Positions 41,808 to 48,350 of a DNA stretch of 48,350 nt are shown one piece after another. The first letter of the stretch is position 1; every line of letters starts with the position of its first letter. The notes beneath the pieces are model-generated. The model was not told the DNA's origin. It did no database searches and saw only the letters and a program-made list of their open reading frames with translations. Source of the DNA: Bacteroidota bacterium (GTDB lineage: Bacteria > Bacteroidota > Bacteroidia > Bacteroidales > UBA932). Where the stretch lies: assembly GCA_029567375.1 (NCBI GenBank), contig JAKQLB010000400.1, positions 1 to 48,350 on the forward strand. Reading direction: 5' to 3'. Position numbers and translations under genes: made by a program.

Positions 41808-42530
41808 TTACTCTTCTTCAGGAACTATACGGATGAGCTCCACTTTGAATTTCAAAGTCTCGTTTGGACCGATATTAGCACCTGCACCACGCTCTCCGTA
41901 TCCCAGTTCAGCGGGTATCCAGAGGGTGATTTCACCACCTTCGTCGATAAGCTGTAGACCTTCAGTCCAACCCTGGATAACATTCTGAAGATTAAAGGTT
42001 GCGGAATTACCTCTTTCGTATGAAGAGTCGAAAACAGTACCGTCAATAAGGGTACCCTCGTAGTTGCACTCAACAGTACTCTCTGCTGCAGGGAACACTC
42101 CGTTACCTGCTCTTTCGATCTTATACTGAAGACCTGATTCGGTGGTTATCACACCCTCGTTTTTGGCATTATTCTCTAGGAACTCTTTACCTTTAGCGAG
42201 AGTTTCTTCACCTTTTATCTTCATACGATCCTCCATAAACTTGTTGATCACTTCAGAGAACTCACTACCGATGCGGTTAGCCTCCTGAGGATCGATCTTG
42301 CCCATAGCAAAAATATCCTTCATACCGGAAACAATTTCATTTAGATTCAAAGAACCGAAATCATTCATTGAAATTACCATTCCGAAGTTCTGACCGAGCG
42401 CATAGCTCACTGAGTCAACCTGAGCCTTTGTGATGCCTGCAGGCTGTCCTTCATCTGAAGTCTTGGTGGAGCAAGAGATCATCATCATTACTCCGAGAGC
42501 GCATATTGCGCAAAATTTGATAGCTTTCAT
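41808..42530 (-). CDS. FKBP-type peptidyl-prolyl isomerase lipoprotein
   Basis: The 240-residue protein begins with a lipoprotein signal (MKAIKFCAICALGVMMMISC; lipobox MISC, Cys20), so it is exported and anchored. Residues about 35-120 resemble the dimerising helical domain of FkpA/Mip proteins. The C-terminal FKBP domain (about 125-238) includes TVECNYEGTLIDGTVFDSSY, VIQGWTEGLQLIDEGGE, LWIPAELGYGERGAG and ETLKFKVELIRI, with the usual active-site aromatic and aspartate residues. It should assist folding of envelope proteins. A terminator follows directly, so it is a single-gene unit. Confidence 0.94.
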   Translation of the reverse strand: MKAIKFCAICALGVMMMISCSTKTSDEGQPAGITKAQVDSVSYALGQNFGMVISMNDFGSLNLNEIVSGMKDIFAMGKIDPQEANRIGSEFSEVINKFMEDRMKIKGEETLAKGKEFLENNAKNEGVITTESGLQYKIERAGNGVFPAAESTVECNYEGTLIDGTVFDSSYERGNSATFNLQNVIQGWTEGLQLIDEGGEITLWIPAELGYGERGAGANIGPNETLKFKVELIRIVPEEE

Positions 42531-42586
42531 ACTATTTTTTATGTTTATAATTATTGATTAGTAATTGCTTAACGCTAAATAATTTA

Positions 42587-42594
42587 CAAATGTA
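42587..42594 (-). promoter_or_regulatory. candidate -7 box for the FKBP gene
   Basis: On the minus strand the bases read TACATTTG, an exact TAnnTTTG match, 57 bases before the FKBP start at 42530. A TTG on that strand lies only 12 bases upstream, so the -33 element is uncertain. The 174-base divergent gap also holds the recQ leader, where TAATTTAG (about 42672) is a one-mismatch -7 candidate. Confidence 0.45.
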
Positions 42595-42704
42595 TTGAAA
42601 ATTTCACAATTAGTCACTTTTATTCCACTTTCCGGAGAATAAAAATTTTACAATACGGAAAATATTGTTTAATTTAGTAAAATCAAAGGAAAAGTCTTTA
42701 GTAT

Positions 42705-44915
42705 ATGAAAATTACCTCTGAAGAACTACACGCAAAACTGAAAGAATTTTTCGGCTTCAATTCGTTCAAAGGCGAACAGGAAGAGATCATAAAGCATCTG
42801 ATAGCAGGTAATGATGCTTTCGTGCTAATGCCCACGGGCGGCGGCAAGTCACTCTGTTATCAGCTTCCGGCTTTGTGTCTGGAGGGTACTGCTATTGTCA
42901 TTTCCCCGCTTATTGCACTTATGAAAAATCAGGTCGATGCCATACGCGGATTTATCCACAACCAGGAAGGAGTGGCTCATTTTCTCAACTCTTCCCTCAA
43001 CAAAACACAGATTGCCGAGGTCAAAGATGATTTGCTAAAGGGCATTACCAAACTGCTCTATGTAGCTCCCGAGTCCCTCACCAAAGAGGATAACATTCAG
43101 TTCCTCAAACAGCTCAAAATATCATTCTACGCTATAGATGAAGCTCACTGTATCTCCGAATGGGGACATGACTTCCGCCCCGAATACCGCAAAATTCACG
43201 ATATAGTACAAGAAATAGGTGAGGCACCACTCATTGCGCTTACCGCTACTGCCACCCCTAAAGTTCAGTCCGACATACAGAAGAATCTCTGCATGACTGA
43301 AGCACGAGTCTTCAAGTCCTCATTTAATCGTCCTAATCTCTATTACGAAATACGTGACAAGGCCAATCCCAAAAAAGATATCGTTAAATTTATCAAAGAG
43401 AATTCCGGCAAAAGCGGCATCATTTATTGTCTCAGCCGCAAACGTGTCGAAGAGATAGCGGAGTTTCTAAATGTAAACGGCATCAAGGCTCTTCCCTATC
43501 ACGCCGGTATGGATTCCAATACCCGAAGTCACAACCAGGATATGTATCTGATGGAAGAGGTGGATGTGATAGTTGCTACCATAGCGTTCGGGATGGGAAT
43601 AGATAAACCTGATGTTAGATTCGTCATCCACTACGACATTCCAAAGAGTCTGGAGGGTTACTACCAGGAGACCGGACGTGCGGGCAGAGATGATCAAGAG
43701 GGTCAATGTATAGCTTTCTATAGCTACAAGGATATTCTTCGCCTCAAGAAATTTATGCAGGGTAAGCCCATCTCCGAGCAGGAAATTGGTAATCAGCTGC
43801 TAATGGAGACAGTGGCTTATGCCGAATCCAACCAATGTCGGCGTAAGATTTTGCTCAACTACTTTGGAGAGAACTACATCCGGGATAGTTGTGGCAATTG
43901 TGACAACTGTCTCCACCCTAAGAAACATTTCGACGGTCAGGAGCAGATGCTTACTGTTATAGAGCTTATCCTTTCTCTTAAAGAATATTTTGTGGAAGAG
44001 CACCTGGCCAACATTCTTGCGGGAGAGCCCAACTCAAAAATCAATTCATATAAACACAACAAGCATGAGCTTTTCGGCATCGGTAAGGAGAAGGGAGTGC
44101 GCTTCTGGGCGGCTATTATCCGTCAAGGAGTGGTTCTGCAACTGCTGGACAAGGATATCGAGCGTTATGGTCTGATAAGCGTAACAGAGAAAGGCAAAGC
44201 TTTCTATGAGTCACCACAAACTCTTATGCTCACCGGAGCTAGGACATTTTCGGAGTACGATGATGACGATGATGATGAGTTCGGCGGCATAGGCGGACCC
44301 AGAACAGCTGTTTCAGGAGGCGGCGATCCTGAGCTTCTTGCTATTCTAAAGGATATACGCAGGAGTGAGTCAAAGAGGCTCAACCTTCCTCCTTGGATTA
44401 TCTTTACAGATCCTTCTCTCGATGATATTTCCATCCAATATCCTATTACAATAGAGGAACTCAAGAATTGCCAGGGAGTAGGCGAAGGAAAGGCACGCAA
44501 ATATGGCAAACCCTTCCTTGAGGTCATTGCCAAATATGTAGAAGAAAATGAGATTGAACGCCCCGATGACTTTGTGGTACGTACGGTAGTCAACCGTTCT
44601 GCCAACAAGGTATATATTATAAAGTGCATCGACAGACGTCTGCCTTTTGAGGATATAGCTCGTGCCAGGGATATGGATATGGAAGAGCTTATGGATGAAG
44701 TGGAATCAATAGTGAGCTCCGGCACTAGGCTAAATGTCGATTATTATATTCGCCAGACCATTGACGAAGACAAAATCGATGATATCTATAACTATTTCAG
44801 AGAGGAGGCCGTTTCTGACTCGGTCAACGATGCTCTCAAGGAGCTCGGTCCTGCTTACACGGAAGAAGAGGTCAGACTTGTAAGAATTAAGTTTGTCTCC
44901 GAGCTGGGCAACTGA
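42705..44915 (+). CDS. recQ: ATP-dependent DNA helicase RecQ
   Basis: RecQ is a 3'-5' helicase in recombinational repair. The 736-residue protein has motif I LMPTGGGKSLCYQLPAL (K48), the DEAH box YAIDEAHCISEWGHDFRPEY, motif VI YYQETGRAGRDDQ and the RQC zinc cysteines (CRRKILLNYFGE and CGNCDNC). A winged-helix region follows, then an acid-rich linker with six consecutive Asp (YDDDDDDEF, about residue 520). The HRDC domain (about 545-625) is followed by an extra helical C-terminal region of about 100 residues, common in Bacteroidota. The leader has AAAGGA before the ATG. Its 3' end overlaps the convergent miaA by 61 bases. Confidence 0.96.
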   Translation: MKITSEELHAKLKEFFGFNSFKGEQEEIIKHLIAGNDAFVLMPTGGGKSLCYQLPALCLEGTAIVISPLIALMKNQVDAIRGFIHNQEGVAHFLNSSLNKTQIAEVKDDLLKGITKLLYVAPESLTKEDNIQFLKQLKISFYAIDEAHCISEWGHDFRPEYRKIHDIVQEIGEAPLIALTATATPKVQSDIQKNLCMTEARVFKSSFNRPNLYYEIRDKANPKKDIVKFIKENSGKSGIIYCLSRKRVEEIAEFLNVNGIKALPYHAGMDSNTRSHNQDMYLMEEVDVIVATIAFGMGIDKPDVRFVIHYDIPKSLEGYYQETGRAGRDDQEGQCIAFYSYKDILRLKKFMQGKPISEQEIGNQLLMETVAYAESNQCRRKILLNYFGENYIRDSCGNCDNCLHPKKHFDGQEQMLTVIELILSLKEYFVEEHLANILAGEPNSKINSYKHNKHELFGIGKEKGVRFWAAIIRQGVVLQLLDKDIERYGLISVTEKGKAFYESPQTLMLTGARTFSEYDDDDDDEFGGIGGPRTAVSGGGDPELLAILKDIRRSESKRLNLPPWIIFTDPSLDDISIQYPITIEELKNCQGVGEGKARKYGKPFLEVIAKYVEENEIERPDDFVVRTVVNRSANKVYIIKCIDRRLPFEDIARARDMDMEELMDEVESIVSSGTRLNVDYYIRQTIDEDKIDDIYNYFREEAVSDSVNDALKELGPAYTEEEVRLVRIKFVSELGN

Positions 44916-45772
44916 TTTCCTATTTCCAGCCATTTAATCTCCTCGTCGCGGCCCCAGTAGGTGAGCTGACGCTTTGCATAGTGACGGGTGTTGCGTTTTA
45001 TCAGCCTCACAGCCTCTTCCAAAGAGTGATTTCCATCAAGGTAGTCAAAGATTTCTTTGTAACCCACTGTATTCAGGGCAGGCATATTACGATATTGCAC
45101 CAGAGACTGCACCTCTTCCACTAATCCCGCCTCTATCATCATATCGACTCTTCGATCTATTCGATCGTAGAGCACTTCACGCGGACGCGTCAGACCTATT
45201 TTGACAATTTCGAAGTCCCGTTTTCTTGTGCGACCGGTCTTGAAAGAGGAAAATTTACGTCCGGTGCCAATTGTAACCTCCAACGCTCTGATTACTCGCT
45301 GGCCGTTGCTGATATCTATGGAATTGTAGGATTCGTGGTCGAGTATTTTCAACTCCATCTGAAGAGATTCCAACTCCCCTTTTTTTAGACGCGCAGTCAG
45401 AGATTGGCGCAACTCATGATCCACCTTCGGGAAATCATCCAGACCTTTACAAAAAGCATCTATGTAGAGTCCGGAACCTCCCGTCATTATGAGCGTTTCG
45501 TGACTTCGGAAGAGCTCCTCAACCAGTACCAGAGCCTCAACTTCATATTTTCCGGCAGTATAATATTGCTCCACAGAATGTGAATGGATGAAATAGTGCT
45601 TTACCCGAGAGAGCTGTTCAGGAGAGGGAACGGCAGTACCTATACTCATCTGGCGAAATAATTGGCGGGAATCACAACTGATTATCGGAGAATCGAAGTG
45701 CTGCGCCAGCTCAATGCTATAATCCGTCTTCCCCACAGCCGTGGGACCGAGCAATATGACTATTCGTCGCAT
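44855..45772 (-). CDS. miaA: tRNA dimethylallyltransferase
   Basis: MiaA attaches the isopentenyl group to A37 of tRNAs reading UNN codons. The 305-residue protein has the P-loop LLGPTAVGKTDYS near the N-terminus, ISCDSRQLFRQMSIGTA, the acceptor-site MTGGSGLYIDAFCKG and the C-terminal NTRHYAKRQLTYWGRD. All are family signatures. It converges on recQ with a 61-base coding overlap and its start overlaps the upstream pRiA4b-like gene by 13 bases. The C-terminal tail beyond WLEIGNQL (about 20 residues), which lies in the overlap, is unlikely to be conserved. Confidence 0.95.
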   Translation of the reverse strand: MRRIVILLGPTAVGKTDYSIELAQHFDSPIISCDSRQLFRQMSIGTAVPSPEQLSRVKHYFIHSHSVEQYYTAGKYEVEALVLVEELFRSHETLIMTGGSGLYIDAFCKGLDDFPKVDHELRQSLTARLKKGELESLQMELKILDHESYNSIDISNGQRVIRALEVTIGTGRKFSSFKTGRTRKRDFEIVKIGLTRPREVLYDRIDRRVDMMIEAGLVEEVQSLVQYRNMPALNTVGYKEIFDYLDGNHSLEEAVRLIKRNTRHYAKRQLTYWGRDEEIKWLEIGNQLPSSETNLILTSLTSSSV

Positions 45773-46248
45773 ATGGGGAGATCTTCGGTGTCCAATACCT
45801 CTTCGGGCTTCTCCTCAATATCCTCCCTGTACTCCACTATATCTTCATAATGTGATGAGAACTGATCGGGATTGTGCCCCTTGCCCTCCGAATTGTGGGG
45901 ATAGGAGCGCATCGGCATAAACTTCACCTCGTCAATAAACTCAAGGCGGATGTATCTGTCATCAGAGATGTCATAAATATAGTTGAGAATTGGCTCACCC
46001 TTTTTAAGGGTATCTTCAAATGTGACGCAGTCCATCGTACCGTCCCCCGTATCAAACATCCCGTACTCACTGCAAAGATATCCCTCGGAATCACATCCCT
46101 CAAACATTACAACCTGGTCGGGAGCGAACTCCAAATCTGCCAGAATAAAGCTGTTGAAAGCAAAAAGAGTCATATTGGACTTTACCTCATATATCCTGTA
46201 GAAAACTTTGCTCTGCGGGAGAGTAGCCCTGTATCTGTAAATAATCAT
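45760..46248 (-). CDS. pRiA4b ORF-3-like domain protein
   Basis: A 162-residue cytoplasmic protein, start MIIYRYRATLPQSKVFYRIY. The pattern RIYEV-x-SNMTLFAFNSFIL followed by LNYIYDISDDRYIRLEFIDE resembles the pRiA4b ORF-3/IS1096 TnpR-like domain, which Bacteroidota carry widely as a chromosomal gene without mobile-element context. The function is unknown. The last 45 residues are acidic (EDIVEYREDIEEKPEEVLDT) and probably disordered. It overlaps miaA by 13 bases and likely forms a unit with it. No transposon sequence is nearby, so I do not read it as a mobile element. Confidence 0.75.
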   Translation of the reverse strand: MIIYRYRATLPQSKVFYRIYEVKSNMTLFAFNSFILADLEFAPDQVVMFEGCDSEGYLCSEYGMFDTGDGTMDCVTFEDTLKKGEPILNYIYDISDDRYIRLEFIDEVKFMPMRSYPHNSEGKGHNPDQFSSHYEDIVEYREDIEEKPEEVLDTEDLPICDE

Positions 46249-46265
46249 TTCCGATTAGTTTAGTA

Positions 46266-46294
46266 TTGCAAAATTACTAAAAAAGCTATATTTT
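46266..46294 (+). promoter_or_regulatory. candidate promoter of the yigZ-pyrB-pyrI unit
   Basis: TTG at 46266-46268 and TATATTTT at 46287-46294 are 18 bases apart, with the -7 box 11 bases before the ATG at 46306. The box has one mismatch to TAnnTTTG. It overlaps a better-matching promoter facing the other way. Confidence 0.45.
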
Positions 46295-46299
46295 TACAA
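46269..46299 (-). promoter_or_regulatory. promoter of the pRiA4b-like gene and miaA
   Basis: On the minus strand TTG (46297-46299) is followed after 20 bases by TAATTTTG (46269-46276), an exact TAnnTTTG match. The -7 box ends 20 bases before the start at 46248. The element overlaps the yigZ promoter almost completely, so the two divergent units may compete for polymerase. Confidence 0.6.
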
Positions 46300-46305
46300 T
46301 TCAGA

Positions 46306-46920
46306 ATGAATTCACCAACAAAAGTTGATACTGACTGCTACCTGAGCATCGCAGCACCCTCACAGGGCCTCTACAAGGAGAAAGGGAGCAAGTTTCTCGC
46401 TTTTGCATATCCCGTGGAACAAGAAGAACAGGCACAAGAGATTATCGCCGATCTCAAGAGAGAATATTTCGATGCCAGACACCATTGTTACGCTTACCGT
46501 ATTGGACATATCGGAGATAAATGGCGTATGAATGATGACGGGGAACCCTCTTCGACAGCAGGCAGACCCATATATGGGCAACTTCTTTCCAATGAATTGA
46601 GCGATATTCTGGTGGTTGTGGTAAGATATTTCGGAGGCATAAAACTCGGGGTCCCTGGTCTGATACGCTCTTACAAGAACGCAACAGCTGACGCAATTGC
46701 CAATGCTGAGATTGTGGAAAAAATTGCTGGGGAGTTTTTTACCATCACTTTTGACTATCTTCAGATGAACGATGTGATGAAAGTACTCAAAGATATGAAT
46801 ATCACCCCCATTTCACAGGATTTCGACCTAACCTGCAAAATGGATGTAAAAGTGCGTCTGACACAGATTGAACAGTTTTATGAATCACTGAAAAACACAC
46901 AGATATGCCGAAAAACTTAA
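46306..46920 (+). CDS. YigZ/IMPACT family protein
   Basis: The 204-residue protein carries the UPF0029/IMPACT N-terminal domain with [50 protein letters not shown] and [21 protein letters not shown], the core signatures of the YigZ family. A C-terminal ferredoxin-like domain (about 135-204) completes it. YigZ proteins are linked to translation or protease-related functions, but the biochemical role is unsettled. It overlaps pyrB by 16 bases, so the two are likely cotranscribed. Confidence 0.9.
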   Translation: MNSPTKVDTDCYLSIAAPSQGLYKEKGSKFLAFAYPVEQEEQAQEIIADLKREYFDARHHCYAYRIGHIGDKWRMNDDGEPSSTAGRPIYGQLLSNELSDILVVVVRYFGGIKLGVPGLIRSYKNATADAIANAEIVEKIAGEFFTITFDYLQMNDVMKVLKDMNITPISQDFDLTCKMDVKVRLTQIEQFYESLKNTQICRKT

Positions 46921-47810
46921 TTTCAATTCACGATTTTTCAAAAAAGGAGATTCTCCATATTGTGGACATAGCCGAAGATTTTGAAAAGAATAAATCGCAG
47001 AATATCCTAAATGACAAAGTGGTTGCTTGCATCTTTTTCGAGCCCTCCACCAGGACGCGTCTCAGCTTTGAAACCGCGGCAAACCGTCTCGGTGCACGCG
47101 TAATCGGCTTTGCTGATGCCGCCAATACGAGCATTGCCAAAGGAGAATCCCTCAAGGACACCATAAAGATGGTATCCAACTATGTTGACATAATCGTAAT
47201 CAGGCATCCTCTCGAAGGAGCGGCCAGATATGCCTCCGAAGTCACTCCAGTACCTGTGATCAACGCCGGAGACGGTGCTAACCAGCACCCTACTCAGACT
47301 ATGCTGGACATTTATAGCATCAATAAGACCCAAGGGCGCCTGGATGACCTAACCATCAACCTGGTGGGGGACCTCAAATATGGACGTACCGTACACTCAC
47401 TGCTCCAGGCCATGTCCTACTTCTCCCCTCACTTCATATTCACCTCTCCCGAAGAACTTAAGATGCCACTCGAATACAAAAGATTTCTAAAAGATCAGGG
47501 AATATCCTACACTGAAACGAGACAACTATCGGAGTACCTCGACAGCACTGATATTCTCTATATGACCAGAGTGCAACAGGAACGGTTCAACGACCCCATC
47601 GAGTATGAGAATGTCAAAAATGTTTACCGATTAGAGGCATCAATGCTATCAAACGTGCGCGACAACCTCAAAATTCTCCACCCGCTTCCCCGAGTTAACG
47701 AGATTGCCGCCGATGTGGATGACACTCCATATGCATATTATTTCAAACAGGCCGAAAACGGAATGTACGTAAGAATGGCCATCATAGCATATTTACTGGG
47801 ATACAGATAA
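46905..47810 (+). CDS. pyrB: aspartate carbamoyltransferase catalytic subunit
   Basis: PyrB joins carbamoyl phosphate and aspartate at the first committed step of pyrimidine synthesis. The 301-residue protein has the carbamoyl phosphate loop [13 protein letters not shown] (S48-T51), the HPTQTMLD motif in [10 protein letters not shown] and the C-terminal HPLPRVNEI. It overlaps the YigZ-family gene by 16 bases and is followed ten bases later by the regulatory chain gene pyrI, so a dodecameric, nucleotide-regulated enzyme is expected. No attenuator-like leader with a UMP-sensing T-run is visible because the start lies inside the upstream gene. Confidence 0.97.
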   Translation: MPKNLISIHDFSKKEILHIVDIAEDFEKNKSQNILNDKVVACIFFEPSTRTRLSFETAANRLGARVIGFADAANTSIAKGESLKDTIKMVSNYVDIIVIRHPLEGAARYASEVTPVPVINAGDGANQHPTQTMLDIYSINKTQGRLDDLTINLVGDLKYGRTVHSLLQAMSYFSPHFIFTSPEELKMPLEYKRFLKDQGISYTETRQLSEYLDSTDILYMTRVQQERFNDPIEYENVKNVYRLEASMLSNVRDNLKILHPLPRVNEIAADVDDTPYAYYFKQAENGMYVRMAIIAYLLGYR

Positions 47811-47820
47811 ACAGAGAATC

Positions 47821-48294
47821 ATGGAACAGAAAGATAAACATTTGAAAGTCACAGCCATTAAAAATGGCACCGTACTCGACCACATACCTGCCGAAAGCCT
47901 TTTCAAAGTGATCGATATACTTAACCTCTCCAAGCGTTCCAACCAGATTACCATCGGAAGTAACCTGGATAGCCGCAGTATGGGCAAAAAGGGTATCATT
48001 AAGATTTCCGAACATTTTTTCGAAGATGAGGAAATAGGCGAAATTGCCCTGATAGCACCCAATGCTACCATCAATATTATCCGCGACTACGAAGTGGTGG
48101 AAAAGAAGATAATCTCAATTCCCGAAAGTTTCGTAGGCATCTTCAGATGCATGAATCCTATGTGCGTGACTAACCATCAGGATATTCCGACAAAATTCAC
48201 TACCGTGCGAGAAAGGGACGAAGTTTTGCTTCTCTGCCACTATTGCGAGAAAACCACCGACACGCGTAACTTGAAAATCGTAAGCAAAAAGTGA
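47821..48294 (+). CDS. pyrI: aspartate carbamoyltransferase regulatory subunit
   Basis: PyrI binds CTP and ATP and holds the catalytic trimers together. The 157-residue chain has the N-terminal nucleotide-binding domain (KVTAIKNGTVLDHIPAESLF with conserved lysine, and SNLDSRSMGKKGIIKIS). The C-terminal zinc domain has cysteines C110, C115, C139 and C142 (C-x4-C and C-x2-C), the usual structural zinc site. All four cysteines are intact. It lies ten bases after pyrB. Confidence 0.97.
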   Translation: MEQKDKHLKVTAIKNGTVLDHIPAESLFKVIDILNLSKRSNQITIGSNLDSRSMGKKGIIKISEHFFEDEEIGEIALIAPNATINIIRDYEVVEKKIISIPESFVGIFRCMNPMCVTNHQDIPTKFTTVRERDEVLLLCHYCEKTTDTRNLKIVSKK

Positions 48295-48312
48295 TTTATT
48301 GCGAAATTATTA

Positions 48313-48320
48313 TATCTTTG
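48313..48320 (+). promoter_or_regulatory. candidate -7 box for a gene beyond the right edge
   Basis: TATCTTTG is an exact TAnnTTTG match 19 bases after the pyrI stop. The following bases, TAGGATA, closely resemble those after the -7 box at 41613-41620 on the minus strand. The gene it would serve starts outside the window. No -33 element at the usual spacing was found. Confidence 0.45.
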
Positions 48321-48350
48321 TAGGATAAACAACAAATAAAATATAATCAA

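Noticed and set aside
45760-46248. Mobile element suggested by the pRiA4b ORF-3/IS1096-like domain
   Set aside because: No transposase, inverted ends or target duplication nearby; the gene overlaps miaA in a stable housekeeping context.
1-48350. tRNA, rRNA or riboswitch genes
   Set aside because: Gaps are short; I saw no cloverleaf-capable segment with a TTCGA-type T-loop, no rRNA-like stretch and no known riboswitch core upstream of queA, pyrB or asnS.

Overview
The window is a dense, largely syntenic piece of a Bacteroidota chromosome, most likely order Bacteroidales. Supporting signs are promoter boxes of the TAnnTTTG type (3282, 7122, 33171), weak or absent Shine-Dalgarno sites at most starts, a long MraY with a large insertion, lipoproteins with short lipoboxes, an ExbB/ExbD/ExbD cluster with a separate TonB-like protein, and a pyrB-pyrI pair. 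I cannot name a genus. I see 47 protein genes (the first cut by the window edge), no tRNA or rRNA genes, no CRISPR array, no insertion sequence and no gap longer than 300 bases.

Region 1 (1-5710): the 3' end of nadE and a small Cys-rich membrane protein run into a minus-strand dnaX-lptB pair. A divergent plus-strand set follows: an M16 zinc peptidase, a SAM-dependent O-methyltransferase and the mscL channel. Region 2 (5719-7017): a minus-strand M23/LytM-like lipoprotein, divergent from the division cluster.

Region 3 (7096-29364): the division and cell wall (dcw) cluster mraZ-rsmH-ftsL-ftsI-murE-mraY-murD-ftsW-murG-murC-ftsQ-ftsA-ftsZ. It runs directly into gltX, rpiB, truB, queA, dprA, a TatD-family nuclease and an L-asparaginase. 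murF, ddl and murB are not in the cluster. The MurE substrate motif predicts meso-diaminopimelate peptidoglycan.

Region 4 (29420-35956): a proton-motive energizing module (ExbB, an unknown four-helix membrane protein, two ExbD), an alkaline phosphatase lipoprotein, asnS, udk and a TonB-like periplasmic-spanning protein. Region 5 (36044-42530, minus strand): an FKBP-type isomerase lipoprotein with its own terminator, then an apparent transcription unit of MsbA-like ABC exporter, AMP-forming acyl ligase, dCMP deaminase and S41 C-terminal processing peptidase. Region 6 (42705-48350): recQ overlapping convergent miaA, a pRiA4b ORF-3-like protein, a YigZ/IMPACT protein, and pyrB-pyrI.

No obviously novel multi-gene system is present; almost every gene is housekeeping. 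The most unusual signals are non-coding. (a) A family of heptanucleotide arrays, consensus close to AGTTCTG or TAGTGTG, lies in three intergenic gaps and also inside the dnaX coding sequence, where five 14-base units encode part of the tau linker; a second heptad array (AGCCAAN) sits just upstream of murG. (b) A perfect 16-bp inverted repeat plus a T-tract contains the dprA start codon in its right arm. (c) Strong Shine-Dalgarno sites cluster in the division operon of an organism whose phylum rarely uses them.
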